Notes: generated from the sequence alone by a model not told the origin. DNA of 64,000 nt from Pseudomonas chlororaphis (GCA_001023535.1 CP011020.1:248001-312000), one strand, 5' to 3'. Shown: positions 9,701 to 17,431, numbered from the stretch's first letter. Numbers and translations are program-made.

Positions 9701-11022
9701 TGTTTGTCGAGGAAGACGAAGCCCAAGGCCTGAATGTGCGTTGGGTGTACCGCACCGGCGTGCTGCAGGAAGCGACCGTCAAGCGCCTCGAACAGGGCTT
9801 CGAAAGCCTGGTGGAGCGGATCGCCTCGGCTTCCGGGCAAGCACTGGACGATTGGTCCTGGCGCTTGGCGCACCCTCAGGACAGCAGCGCGCCGACCCAG
9901 CCTGAAGCACCGGCCGACGACGCGACGGCACGCAGCGCGCGTAAGCTGTCCAAGCTGAGCAAGCTCAAGCAGACCCGGGCCACCGCCGTCAGCCAGTTGG
10001 CCCACGAACAGGTGCGCACCCGCACGCTGATCGCCGGGCAGCCCCTGCCGCTGGTCATCGAACCGCTGCTGGGCGACCTCGACCCGGCGCACTGGGCGCT
10101 GCAAGCCCGGGCATGGATCAACGAGCAATTGCGCACCCACGGCGGGCTGCTGTTCCGCGGCTTCAACCTGCCGGACGCCGCCGCCTTCGAACAGTTCGCC
10201 CAGGCCATCGAACCGGACCTCTACGGGACCTACGGTGACCTGCCGAAGAACACCTCCGGCAAGAACATCTACCACTCCACGCCGTACCCGGAACAACACA
10301 TGATTCTCTTCCACAACGAGAGCTCGCACCTGCCGCAGTGGCCGCGCAAGCAGTGGTTCTATTGCGAAACACCGTCGCCGGTGGGCGGCTGCACGCCGAT
10401 CGTCGATTGCCGCCAGGTGCTGGCGCGCCTGCCGGACGACATCGTTGCCCGCTTGAAGAGCCAGGGTCTGCTCTACGTGCGCCACTTCACCGACAAGCTG
10501 GACGTGCGCTGGCAGGACTTCTTCAAGACCCAACAGCGCGAGGAAGTCGAGCGCCAATGCCAGGCATCGGGCATGCGCTGGGAATGGCTGGGGGCCGATA
10601 ACCTGCGCATCGCCCAGCACTGCCCGGCCATTGTCGAGCACCCCGAGACCGGCGAGCTGTCGTTCTTCAACCAGGTGCAATTGCACCACACCGCCTGCCT
10701 GGAGCCTGAAGTGCGCAGCAACCTGATCAATCTGTTCGGCCCGCAACACTTGCCGCGCAACGTTTATTACGGCGACGGCAGCGTGATCGAAGACGCGGTG
10801 ATGGACGTGATCGGTGCGGCGTACGAAGACTGCGCCGTGCGGTTCGCCTGGCAAAAAGGTGACATGGTGATGCTCGACAACATGCTGGTGGCCCACGCCC
10901 GCGACCCGTTCGAAGGCGAGCGCAAGATCTGTGTCGCCATGGGCCAGATGATGCGCCGTGACCAATTGAAGGGGGCTTTGCCCGCCGTGCCGCCGCAGCC
11001 GGCGGCGGAGGTGCAGGCATGA
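799..11022 (+). CDS. NRPS: C-A(Asp)-T-X*-C-A(Dab?)-T-C-TauD hydroxylase
   Basis: Giant NRPS of about 3407 residues counted from ATG 799 (ATG 814 also possible; neither has a clear Shine-Dalgarno). Order: C1 with HHILMDGW (His144/145); A1 (TSGSTGTPKG near 627); T1 LGGDSI, Ser1012; a degenerate E/C-like domain where HHxxVDxxSW reads HPLCVDEASW (1187-1196), so the catalytic second His is Pro; C2 with HHILTDAW (1648); A2 (2125); T2 GGHSL, Ser2525; C3 with HHIATDAW (2718); and a C-terminal TauD/SyrP-like Fe(II)/2-oxoglutarate domain with HNE (3172-3174), distal His3366 and Arg3375. Specificity residues by manual alignment: A1 D-L-T-K-V-G-H-V-G-K, the standard Asp code; A2 D-I-W-E-L-T-A-D-D-K, resembling codes recalled for 2,4-diaminobutyrate. 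The fused hydroxylase presumably makes beta-hydroxy-Asp, an iron ligand. C3 has no A-T of its own and must work with the next protein. Confidence 0.92.
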   Translation: MDQASMNNIEDIYSLSPTQHGLLFHSVFEPDSRVYYQQLTLEMNGPLQLGAFRGAWQALMQRHAVLRSAFLWEELDDAYQVVQQDVDLPLTELDWQDRADTQAALEQLGLEQRAQPLELNESPLMRVCLVRLAPERWHLIWTFHHILMDGWSVGIAVQEWLALYYEQAHGRPAHLAATRPYRDYIAWLAEQDMAVTEQFWREQLQDLSEPTPLPSFATRQAAPSGAPFAERESRLDAGETEQLTQFARRHDLTINTLIQGAWALLLGQHAGRDDVVYGVTVAGRPENLAAVDSTVGLFINTLPLRVQWAESPTLVDWLQQLQHANSDLRHHAYLPLGKLKAMTRIAAEQALFDSILVFENFPVTDALNQDTGGLSFSAPANDQQVDGLTLTQGRNHFPLSLIVMPDTQLHYLISYDRSRFSDAEVAVLSAQLRAILLAMTSQAQCQVNRLEWLDAEERQQLLAQGRGAQLPVPLECLHQRFEQQAARCPEHLAVRDHQVALTYRELDQQANRLAHCLRAQGIDQGSVVALAFERSADFVIALLATLKAGAAYLPLDIKQPAGRLVDVLVDSRAALLLGATPSPLLKQLAEHTQALWLAEQADTLARQPDTPPAVAHSPTDAAYVIYTSGSTGTPKGVVVEHRAIVDYLTAVHAVLNPPSVATYGLLSSIAADLGHTQLFGALCSGASLLLVDEDSGFSPLALAELFDRHPVDVLKITPSHLAGLLQALPDARLLPRSLLVFGGDALSPALLEQVNHLAPGLRVFNHYGPSEATVGAIATELTPGLRSIALGRPLPNRHLQVVDGDGRLTATGVSGELLISGALARGYLHRDDLTAERFHLDAQQQRWYRTGDRVRWQVDGQLAFLGRVDSQVKIRGNRLELGEVEAQIKRLSPLIEQALVRAVELDGTLRLVAWLVASQSLSATKLRNDLSARVPDYMVPAHFITLDELPLTRNGKVDVQRLPTPQKPAEDSANHVAPRNDVEALLAEIWQDVLKLERVSVHDNFFALGGDSIINLQIIARANQQGLKLTPRQLFENRTIADIARVLGADASQGMTDNLAEGYELPLGAGQRARLEQGPLDATWRCVALARALDGELLGQAISALQQHHQALRLALKALPEGQWQQRVLGAAKASVIGTETLAACTPAQLQRLAQTGVDALELDAGQTLHARLLDVAGKPFLLLAAHPLCVDEASWSLLLSDLNLALAQLRYQRPVRLSYGGGDFTQWTRHQQDHAQGDALDEAWEHWLQYAGADTLQLPASQASADLVEQALPASLSSDLKRVAQVLQLDWNSLLAAAVAEQCREHGGAGLLALSVQGGRPTAERLPVNAPIAVADLEPARILGPLDLAVPYFLQAEGDNLLQRVQALAAQWRAYPQHGVDYGALRYLSDNAYLQEPLRDLPPAAVAIRWQGNRDSHREAHGILAQVEAASPLPATSCPLTLDAWWQDGCLHVRCQGALAATWAPQLVQRLGELAGLINAADLRPASQAFPLCHKQAATLAAEPLDWLNIEDVYPLSSMQQGMLLHTLLQPHSGIYLMQQRYSWDGVLQRPAMEAAWQLFLQRHPMMRTAFWWQDDHEPLQCVYRQTQAAFDWQDLRHLDTEQQRLAMDQALEAQRLQGFDMACAPLTHLRVFQLDERRFAVVRSFHHILTDAWCFGLLMEDLLAIYQAIVREEPVARPRLRSFRGYMSWLERHDMAAAHAFWQAQMAGFSEPTPLHVDSPVARPEQAPEQVGDFDQTLSIAQTQRLQQLCQQYQLTPNTWIQGAWALLLSRYSGNRDVLFGVTVAGRPTDLAGVEEMVGLFINSLPLRVDVDPQAPVADWLQALLSHNAQLREHESASLVDIQRCSEVPRGQQLFDSLVVFENAPLDISSVQLDAFSIDIYEDRVHTNFPMTVVLYPGDRLGIRLSYDSQRFTTDTVQRMLGHLVQLLSSMLDQPQAPLGSLQMLPEAERRHLQVECNPSAVDFPLERGYASLFADQVRRRPQHIAAVCQDQSLTYAELDRRTNAIAHALQQAGAGPETLVALFAERGLALLTMMIATLKAGAAFQALDIQQPPARLAELLDLGEAPLLLVCDSASATLDNVLPHLRRQPTCLIAQALWQGSEAPAVTYVHDPDQLAYVIFTSGSTGTPKGVMVEQRGMLNNMFGKVPSLGLGEHDRIAQTASAAFDICVWQFLAAPLFGATVQILPDAQAHDPVALLDAVQAHGLTLLETVPALIRGMLQESQAHHTLASLRWLLPTGEALPPALARDWFARFPTIALMNAYGPAECSDDVAFHPITQAPADDCLHMPIGKPTANNQVFVLDSALRMVPIGVPGELCIGGVGVGRGYLHDPQRTREAFVPHPFQADARLYRSGDIGRLRADGVLEYLGRRDQQVKIRGHRIELGEIENRLMQHPAVNSAAVLALPDTRGALQLVAWYVLDSTADLGDEPAPQVLAAYLGAQLASYMVPARWLALEQLPLNANGKVDRRALAARGVPQAETTEALCVAPRTETEQVLAQLWQEILGLDTVGVHDDFFAIGGHSLLATQVLSRIRRRLNVNLPLRTLFERGTLEQLAAAVDRQREAPVESAGDSDIALAPRHQPLPLSFSQQRLWFLDRFEGPSAAYNMSTVVRLRGALDIPALQAALQTVLERHESLRTAFQLNGNQPCQVISPAPVVDLTPTELAPLDGEQQAHTLQRLIDEQAGTPFDLQQAPMLRARLLRLGADDHVLQLVLHHIATDAWSMGILVQELITGYQAYTRGSTPDLPVLPVQYADYAYWQRSEAQQRQLARAIDYWRRQLDAAPTLIPLPLDYPRPARPDYQGAALEQRFSPAQAQVLKAYAQQQRATLFMVLLNAFNSLMQRATGANDFIVGTDLANREHPALEHLIGFFVNVLPIRARLSEGEGFDERLQRLREDCLSAFQHQQVPFDKLVEELQPPRTPGVNPLVQVLFVMQNTPTGNASLADLAVEHLVPRQESSKFDLAVFVEEDEAQGLNVRWVYRTGVLQEATVKRLEQGFESLVERIASASGQALDDWSWRLAHPQDSSAPTQPEAPADDATARSARKLSKLSKLKQTRATAVSQLAHEQVRTRTLIAGQPLPLVIEPLLGDLDPAHWALQARAWINEQLRTHGGLLFRGFNLPDAAAFEQFAQAIEPDLYGTYGDLPKNTSGKNIYHSTPYPEQHMILFHNESSHLPQWPRKQWFYCETPSPVGGCTPIVDCRQVLARLPDDIVARLKSQGLLYVRHFTDKLDVRWQDFFKTQQREEVERQCQASGMRWEWLGADNLRIAQHCPAIVEHPETGELSFFNQVQLHHTACLEPEVRSNLINLFGPQHLPRNVYYGDGSVIEDAVMDVIGAAYEDCAVRFAWQKGDMVMLDNMLVAHARDPFEGERKICVAMGQMMRRDQLKGALPAVPPQPAAEVQA

Positions 11023-14000
11023 GCGCCTACGAAAAGCGTGAAGAAGCCTTCGCCCTCTCGCCACAGCAACGCAGCCAGTGGCTGGGCGGTTTGCCGTCGG
11101 CGCGCCTGGAGCTGGAGATCAGCGGCGCGCTGGCCCTGGAGCGCGTGCAGCAACGGCTCGCCGCGCTGAGCGCCTGCCACGAAGCGCTACGCCTGCGGGT
11201 ACGGCCCGAGCCGGGCCTGTTGCTGCCGTTGCAGGTGGTGGAGTCGGCCGTCACCGCACACGACGCCATCCGTGTCGAGGTGCAATCGGTGGGGGCCGAT
11301 CGGCATCGGCTCAGCCTGCAACTGCCAGCCCTGGGCGCGGACCGCGGGACCTTGCTGCGCCTGGCCCAGGCCTTGGCTTGCGCGCAGGCGCCGACGGTCG
11401 ACGACGAAGCCATGACCTACACCCAATACAGCGCCTGGCTCTACGAATTGCAGGCCGACGAAGACGCCGAGCATGGCCGGCGCTTCTGGGCCACTCAAGC
11501 GGTGGAGCCCGCGACCACCGGTGAACTGTTTTACCGCCAGGTGCGCAGCGACCGCGCCGCCACCCCGGTGACCACTCGCCTGCTCGCCAGCCCGCTGTTG
11601 AACGCGGCCCTGGACAGCTTTTGCCAGCGCCACGATGCGTCTGCCGAGCAGGTGCTGATGACCGCCTGGGCCGTGTTGCTGCAACGCTTGAGCAGCGGCG
11701 ACAGCCCGGCCCTGACCTTGAACTGGGTCCATGATTGCCGCGACGACTACGAAGAACTCGCCGACTGCTGGGGCCTGTTCGCCAAGCCCCTGCCCCTGCG
11801 CTGGCAACCGGCCCCCGAGAGCTCGTTCGCCCAGGCCCTGGCACACCTGCAAAACCTCTGCGAGCAAGCCACCGAATGGCAGGAATACTGCGGCGTCAGC
11901 ACCGCCCAGGCAGTCGAAGCGTCGCACTACGGCTTCCAGTGGGGCGCGCAACTGCCCGAGCGGCTCGACGTCCTGGGCAGCAGCGCCTCGACGCTCACGG
12001 TACTGGACGCCCACGCCATCCCGGCAGGCATGGAGCTGCTGTTGGTGGCTGAAACGACGGGCAGTGGCTATCGCCTGAGCCTGTCTCACCTGCCGAACCG
12101 CTACAGCGAACAGGCCGCCGCGATGCTGCTGGAACAGCTGCAGTCGCTGCTGCTCGATGCCCTCGCCAACCCTGCCACGCCGCTGTCGGCGCTGTCGTTG
12201 CAGGCCCCAAGCTTCGCCGCAACGCTGGCGGCGCTACAGGGCCCACTCGACAGCGCAGCGGTGTTGGCCAGCGTACCGGCGCGCTTCAGCGCCTGCGCCA
12301 GCCAATACCCTCATCACGTGGCCCTGCGCGACCACCATGGGCATCTGGACTACGCCGAGCTGGACGCACGCAGCAACCAACTGGCGCATTACCTGCGGTC
12401 CCAGGGTATCGGTCGCGAAGACCGCGTGGCGCTGTACCTGGATCGCTCGGCGCCGATGGTGCTGGCGATGCTCGCCGTGCTGAAAAGCGGTGCCGCGTTC
12501 GTGCCGCTGGACGTGCATCAACCCGCCCAACGCTCCCTGGCCATCCTGCAACAGGCGCGACCGACGTTCATCCTCAGCGGCGCGGCGGGCCCGGCACCCG
12601 CCCTGCCCGCCGTCGCCAGCCTCGATTTGCGCGAGGAAACGCTCTGGCAGCAAGGTCCGAGCCACGCACCGGAGCACGAGGTCCAACCCGCAGACGCCGC
12701 CTACGTGCTGTTCACTTCCGGCAGCACCGGCACGCCCAAAGGCGTCATCGTCGAGCACCGCCAGCTTGCCAGCTACGTCGCCAGTGTCTCCCGGCGCCTG
12801 CACCTGGCGGCCGGCGAGCGCAGCGCGGTGGTCACCTCGCTGGCCGCCGACCTGGGCTACACCTTGCTGTTCCCGGCGCTGCTCAGCGGCGGCGAACTGC
12901 ACCTGCTGGACAAGGAAACCGCCATGGATGCCCAGGCCTGGGCCACGTGGCAGGCGCAGCATCCGGTCGATCACTTGAAGGTCGTACCGTCGTTGCTCGA
13001 CGCCTGGCTGATTCACGCCCAAAGCGCCGCCGTGCTGCCGCGCAAGCAACTGATCCTCGGCGGTGAAAACTGCTCGCCCCGCCTGCTGCGCAGCATTCGC
13101 GAACACGCGCCGGCCCTGACGATCTTCAACCATTACGGCCCCACCGAAACCACGGTCGGGGTGGTGATGCACCAGCTCGAACCGGCCGTGGACTATCGCC
13201 GCCTGCCCCTCGGCGACCGTCTCGACGGCATGCGCCTGCACCTGCTGGACGAGCAACTGGCGCCCGTCGCCCCCGGCCAAAGTGCCGAGCTGTACATCGC
13301 CGGCCCGCAACTGGCGCGCGGTTACCTGGATGCACAACAGGACGCCGGACGGTTCATCGAGTCGGCGCAAGAGCCCGGCGAGCGCCTGTATCGCACCGGC
13401 GACGTGGCGCGCTACCTCCATGACGGCAGCCTGGAGATCGCCGGGCGTGCGGACCGCCAGGTGAAGATCCGCGGCTTTCGCGTGGAACTCGACGAGATAC
13501 AGGCCCAACTGGCCGGCCTGCCCGGTGTGGCCCAAGCGGCGGTGGAGTGCATTCCCCGTGGCGAACTCGGCCAGCAATTGTTCGCCTTCATGACCCTGGC
13601 ACCCGGGCATTCGACCAGCGTCGCGCGCTTGCACGGCCAGGCCCAGGATTGCCTGCCGGACTACATGCTGCCGACCCTACGGATCGTCGAAGCGTTGCCG
13701 CTGATGGGCAACGGCAAGCTCGACCGCAAGACTTTGCAGCAATGGGCCGACAAAGTGCTCGACACGGTCGGCAGTGCCTTGCCGCGCACACCGCTGGAGG
13801 CCCTGCTCGCCGAGGTCTGGGCGCAGGTCCTGGGCCTGGAGCGGGTGGGCATCGACGATGACTTCTTCGAGCTGGGCGGCCATTCCCTGGCGGCGGTAAC
13901 GCTGGCCAGCCGCTTGCAGACCGCCCTGTCGGCGCCAGTGACCGTCAACGCCGTGTTCAACGCGCCCAGCGTCTCGGCGTTTGCGGCGCTGGTGCAGGCC

Positions 14001-14849
14001 GAGTTGAAACTGTCGCCGCTGGTCAGGCTGTCGCCGCCCGGCGTCGAAGCGGCCAACCTGTTCTGCTTCCACCCGTCCACCGGCCATGTGCAGGACTACC
14101 GCGCGCTGTTGGCGCCGTTGCAGGCCTGGAACCTCTGGGGCTTGCAGGCGGCCTACCTGGCCGAGGACAGCACGGCGCTGGGAGGCGACATCGAGAGCCT
14201 CGCCGCGCTCTACGTCGAACACCTGCGCCAACAGCAACCCCACGGGCCTTATCACCTGCTGGGCTTCTCCCTCGGTGGACTGCTGGCGATCGCCGCGGCG
14301 GCGCGCCTGGAAAGCCTGGGCGAACAGGTCGCCTTCCTGGGCATCATCGACTCGCAATACCAGCACCAGGCGCCGGAGGACAGCGTCCAAGCGCTGCTGG
14401 AATCGGCGGTCGAGGCCTTGACCCCCGACAGCCAGGCGCTGATGCGCCAATTGCCGGCGCCGCTGATGAGCGCGTTGACCGCGCAACTGGATGCCCTGCC
14501 TGCGGCGGCACGCCTGCCGGAACTGGTGCAGTGGGCGCGCCAGCAAGGCTTGCAACTCGATGGCGACAGCTGGGAACATTTGCAGACGCGGCTGCGCTAC
14601 CAGCAGCATACCCAGCACTTGCTGGCCAGCTTCAAGCCGGCCCGGCTGAGCTGCCCGGTGCATGTCTGGTGGGCCAGCGACACCCTGGCCCAGGCTGACT
14701 TTGCCGATCCACACTGGGAACGCCTGAGCAGCGGTTCGCTGACCCGCGACGTCATCCCGGCACAGCACCTCACTGTCCTCGAACAGCCCGCCTTCCAGCA
14801 GCAACTGGCGGCGCGTCTCGAGGCCCTTGCGACACACGGAGCGGTTTGA
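11019..14849 (+). CDS. Terminal NRPS: degenerate C-like domain-A(Asp)-T-TE
   Basis: 1276 residues; ATG overlaps the stop of the previous NRPS (ATGA), with GGAGG upstream, so the two are translationally coupled. The N-terminal 430 residues keep a C1-like start (FALSPQQRSQWL) but at the HHxxxDG position read PALGADR (103-109), so condensation chemistry is lost. Next come an A domain (TSGSTGTPKG near 566), a T domain (GGHSL, Ser956) and a type I thioesterase (GFSLGG, Ser1084). Specificity residues read D-L-T-K-I-G-H-V-G-K, again Asp. The active C domain for this module and the hydroxylase sit at the end of the preceding polypeptide, so the module is split between two proteins. The dead N-terminal domain may be the docking or 'interface' surface for the hydroxylase. 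The TE releases the finished peptide. Confidence 0.92.
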   Translation: MSAYEKREEAFALSPQQRSQWLGGLPSARLELEISGALALERVQQRLAALSACHEALRLRVRPEPGLLLPLQVVESAVTAHDAIRVEVQSVGADRHRLSLQLPALGADRGTLLRLAQALACAQAPTVDDEAMTYTQYSAWLYELQADEDAEHGRRFWATQAVEPATTGELFYRQVRSDRAATPVTTRLLASPLLNAALDSFCQRHDASAEQVLMTAWAVLLQRLSSGDSPALTLNWVHDCRDDYEELADCWGLFAKPLPLRWQPAPESSFAQALAHLQNLCEQATEWQEYCGVSTAQAVEASHYGFQWGAQLPERLDVLGSSASTLTVLDAHAIPAGMELLLVAETTGSGYRLSLSHLPNRYSEQAAAMLLEQLQSLLLDALANPATPLSALSLQAPSFAATLAALQGPLDSAAVLASVPARFSACASQYPHHVALRDHHGHLDYAELDARSNQLAHYLRSQGIGREDRVALYLDRSAPMVLAMLAVLKSGAAFVPLDVHQPAQRSLAILQQARPTFILSGAAGPAPALPAVASLDLREETLWQQGPSHAPEHEVQPADAAYVLFTSGSTGTPKGVIVEHRQLASYVASVSRRLHLAAGERSAVVTSLAADLGYTLLFPALLSGGELHLLDKETAMDAQAWATWQAQHPVDHLKVVPSLLDAWLIHAQSAAVLPRKQLILGGENCSPRLLRSIREHAPALTIFNHYGPTETTVGVVMHQLEPAVDYRRLPLGDRLDGMRLHLLDEQLAPVAPGQSAELYIAGPQLARGYLDAQQDAGRFIESAQEPGERLYRTGDVARYLHDGSLEIAGRADRQVKIRGFRVELDEIQAQLAGLPGVAQAAVECIPRGELGQQLFAFMTLAPGHSTSVARLHGQAQDCLPDYMLPTLRIVEALPLMGNGKLDRKTLQQWADKVLDTVGSALPRTPLEALLAEVWAQVLGLERVGIDDDFFELGGHSLAAVTLASRLQTALSAPVTVNAVFNAPSVSAFAALVQAELKLSPLVRLSPPGVEAANLFCFHPSTGHVQDYRALLAPLQAWNLWGLQAAYLAEDSTALGGDIESLAALYVEHLRQQQPHGPYHLLGFSLGGLLAIAAAARLESLGEQVAFLGIIDSQYQHQAPEDSVQALLESAVEALTPDSQALMRQLPAPLMSALTAQLDALPAAARLPELVQWARQQGLQLDGDSWEHLQTRLRYQQHTQHLLASFKPARLSCPVHVWWASDTLAQADFADPHWERLSSGSLTRDVIPAQHLTVLEQPAFQQQLAARLEALATHGAV

Positions 14850-14850
14850 A

Positions 14851-16494
14851 ATGGATCTGTTGTTACTCATGGCCAAACGTTCATGGCGCGCCCTGCTGGT
14901 GGCGACCTTGACGGGCCTGATCTGCGGCCTTGCGGCGGCTGGCCTGATCGCCAACATCAACCACAGCCTGACGGTGTTCGACCAACTGCGGCCGATGGAT
15001 GGCGTGTACTTCGGCGCCCTGGTGGCGCTGGTGGCGGTGTCGCGGGTGATCTCCGACGTCAGCCTGCTGCGCCTGGGCCAAGCAGCGGTCAATGACATGC
15101 GCCTGCACCTGAGCGCCAAGCTGATCGACACGCCGTACGCGCAGTTGCAGCGCCTGGGCAAGCACCGCCTGCTGGCGATGCTGACCGACGATACGCAAAC
15201 CATCAGCCAGGCGGTGGAGCTGGTGCCGATCCTGCTGGTCAACGCCGGGATCATCGCCGCCTGCCTGGCCTACCTGGGCTGGCTGAGCCTGCCGTTGCTC
15301 GGCCTGACGCTGTTGCTGATCGCCCTGGGCAGCCTCAGCTTCAACTGGCCGCAACGCCGGGCACTGACCTCGATCTCACGGGCCCGTGAGCTCAAGGACC
15401 AGTTGTTCGACCAGTACCGCCTGCTCACCGACGGCAGCAAGGAACTGCAACTCAACCACCCGCGCCGGCAACACTTCTTCACTCGGTTGCTGATTCCGGT
15501 GAGCCAGCAATATCGCCGGGATTTCGTGCGGGGCATGAGCATCTATGCGCTGGTGATGAACTGGGGCAATGCGGTGTTCTACCTGCTGATCGGCGTGGTG
15601 CTGTTCGCCGCGCCGCACTTCATCGAGCTGCAGGTCAGCCTGGTCACCGGCTACATCCTGGCGATCCTCTACATGATCACGCCGCTGTCGGAGCTGATGC
15701 ACGCCCTGCCGACCCTGGGCCGGGCCAGTGTCGCGCTGAACAAGATTCGCGCCCTGGAAGGCGAGATGCAGGCCGCCGACGAGGCCATCGAGACGATCAC
15801 CCCGACCCAGGTGCGCAGCCTGGTGTGCCGGCAGGTCAGCCATACCTACTACCGCGAGCGCGAGGACGGCCATTTCACGCTGGGCCCCATCGACCTTACG
15901 CTCAATGCCGGCGAAGTGGTGTTCATCACCGGCGGCAACGGCAGCGGCAAGACCACCCTGGCCTTGTTGCTGACGGGCCTCTACCGGCCGGAAAACGGCG
16001 ACATCGTGCTCGACGAGCAAGTCTCCTCCAGCCACGACAACCACCATTACCGCCAGCACTTCTCGGCGATCTTCACCGACTTCTGCCTGTTCGAGAACCT
16101 GTTCGACGGCGACGATCCGCACCTGGTGAAGCAGGCGCAGGACTACCTGATCCAGCTGCAGCTGGATCACAAGGTGCAAATCGAGGAAGGCAAGCTGACG
16201 ACCCTGGCCCTGTCCACCGGGCAACGCAAGCGCCTGGCGCTGCTCAGTGCCTACCTGGACGATCGCCCGTGCTACCTGTTCGACGAATGGGCGGCCGACC
16301 AGGACCCGGTGTTCAAGCACTTTTTCTACACCCGGATCCTGCCGGACCTGCGCGAGCGAGGCAAATTGCTGATCGTCATTTCCCACGACGACGCCTACTT
16401 CGGCCTGGCCGACCGGCTGATCCGCATCGAGCACGGCACGCTCAGCGAAGTGGCGCCCCAGGCTGCGGCGAAGGCCTCGGCGGTGTTGTCCTGA
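14851..16494 (+). CDS. Cyclic-peptide/siderophore ABC exporter, PvdE-like
   Basis: 547 residues, a fused half-transporter: an N-terminal membrane domain of about six helices (residues 1-310) and a C-terminal ATPase. Walker A is GGNGSGKTT, the signature region reads STGQRKRLAL instead of LSGGQ, and Walker B ends in CYLFDEW. These are hallmarks of the PvdE/SyrD-type 'cyclic peptide export' family, which moves peptide siderophore precursors from cytoplasm to periplasm. ATG 14851 is chosen because GGAGCGG lies 6 bases upstream. It begins 1 base after the NRPS stop, so it belongs to the same transcript. Substrate assignment to the NRPS product is by context. Confidence 0.88.
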   Translation: MDLLLLMAKRSWRALLVATLTGLICGLAAAGLIANINHSLTVFDQLRPMDGVYFGALVALVAVSRVISDVSLLRLGQAAVNDMRLHLSAKLIDTPYAQLQRLGKHRLLAMLTDDTQTISQAVELVPILLVNAGIIAACLAYLGWLSLPLLGLTLLLIALGSLSFNWPQRRALTSISRARELKDQLFDQYRLLTDGSKELQLNHPRRQHFFTRLLIPVSQQYRRDFVRGMSIYALVMNWGNAVFYLLIGVVLFAAPHFIELQVSLVTGYILAILYMITPLSELMHALPTLGRASVALNKIRALEGEMQAADEAIETITPTQVRSLVCRQVSHTYYREREDGHFTLGPIDLTLNAGEVVFITGGNGSGKTTLALLLTGLYRPENGDIVLDEQVSSSHDNHHYRQHFSAIFTDFCLFENLFDGDDPHLVKQAQDYLIQLQLDHKVQIEEGKLTTLALSTGQRKRLALLSAYLDDRPCYLFDEWAADQDPVFKHFFYTRILPDLRERGKLLIVISHDDAYFGLADRLIRIEHGTLSEVAPQAAAKASAVLS

Positions 16495-16524
16495 GGTCGT
16501 CGACAGACCCGTGGATAATCTGGC

Positions 16525-16544
16525 GAGCCCCGTTACCGGGGCTC
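16525..16544. terminator. Stem-loop between convergent exporter and FhuF-like genes
   Basis: Perfect 8-bp stem GAGCCCCG / CGGGGCTC with TTAC loop, located just after the exporter stop and just before the end of the convergent reductase gene. It has no strong T run. The position suits a bidirectional terminator. Confidence 0.45.
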
Positions 16545-16548
16545 ACGC

Positions 16549-17271
16549 CTATTCATAGATGTAATGCAGATAGCTCACCTGCTCCGCCAGGGGCAGGCGA
16601 TGCAGTTTCGGGCAGGACTCGCAGAGCACCGGTGGCTGGCCTTCGACGGGCTCGTGCAACTGATAGTGCAGGCAGCAATGCCGGCGCAAGGGCAAGGTTG
16701 GGCAAATCTGCGGCGCGGGCGACTCGACCATGCGTTGCAGGCCCCGCAACTTCAGGCGCCCGTCGTTGACCGTAGCTTGCTCCAGCCAACGGTGCGCCTC
16801 GGCGAACCCGTCCCGGGAGAGGTCGGGGTCCATTCTCGCGAAAGCGCCGTCCCAGATGGCAACCATGTTGCCCCAGAGTATTTTCGGTGCCAGGCCACCG
16901 GCAGCCGCCAGCGGGATGAACAACGGCGCCAGGTGCTCATGGACCAACCGCGACCAGTAGGCCGCGCGCTCTTGCGCGCCCAGGGCCGGCAGGCGGCTCG
17001 GCAGGCCCAGCGCCGACGGTTGGCCATCATCGTGCAGCAACTGTGCTTGCTCGCCCCAGAAGTCGATAGCGCAGTGACGGGTCAACACACAGGCCAGGGT
17101 GGCCGGCAGGACGATGCTCATGTAGTTCATCGACCATTGCGAGACCACGGCCGCGCGGTTCACGCCGGGGTAGCGCAGCGCGAAGCGGGCCAGCAAAGGC
17201 TGCAGCACATCGGGGTTGGCCAGTTGGTTCAACGCGATGCAAGGCTGATCGCCAGGCCCCTGTCGGATCAC
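16549..17271 (-). CDS. FhuF-like siderophore-iron reductase
   Basis: About 240 residues from GTG 17271. The C-terminus carries a CC-x11-C-x2-C pattern (CCLHYQ... then LCESCPK) typical of the [2Fe-2S] site of FhuF-type ferric-siderophore reductases, which release iron in the cytoplasm. The gene is convergent with the siderophore exporter and divergent from the next ABC gene. The start is doubtful: the frame stays open and protein-like upstream (EFPEWLNQAWPPIKR) to a stop near 17342, but offers no ATG, GTG or TTG there. The true start may be a rare codon near a GGGAG at about 17324-17328. The Fur-box-like site at 17347-17365 fits iron repression. Confidence 0.8.
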   Translation of the reverse strand: MIRQGPGDQPCIALNQLANPDVLQPLLARFALRYPGVNRAAVVSQWSMNYMSIVLPATLACVLTRHCAIDFWGEQAQLLHDDGQPSALGLPSRLPALGAQERAAYWSRLVHEHLAPLFIPLAAAGGLAPKILWGNMVAIWDGAFARMDPDLSRDGFAEAHRWLEQATVNDGRLKLRGLQRMVESPAPQICPTLPLRRHCCLHYQLHEPVEGQPPVLCESCPKLHRLPLAEQVSYLHYIYE

Positions 17272-17346
17272 GCGCTTTATCGGCGGCCAGGCCTGGTTCA
17301 GCCATTCTGGAAATTCGATAACGGGCTCCCGTGACTTTCCCTAATT

Positions 17347-17365
17347 AATGCAAACGATTAGCATT
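17347..17365. promoter_or_regulatory. Candidate Fur box in divergent promoter
   Basis: AATGC at 17347-17351 and GCATT at 17361-17365 flank CAAACGATTA. The 19-bp dyad resembles the AT-rich Fur consensus (GATAATGATAATCATTATC) only partly. It lies between the FhuF-like reductase and the downstream ABC gene, both plausible iron-regulated genes. Supported by context as much as by sequence. Confidence 0.5.
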
Positions 17366-17431
17366 GGCTGATCCTATCCTCCCGCCCCTGTAAACTCAAC
17401 GTCGTCAGCGACCAGGCTTACCAAAGACCTC

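Noticed and set aside
2800..13100. First reading of two A domains as beta-amino-acid specific (Asp shifted to position 236)
   Set aside because: A one-residue alignment slip. With ADLGHT and ADLGYT set so that D-L-x-x-T fill 235, 236 and 239, both give the standard Asp code DLTK(V/I)GHVGK.
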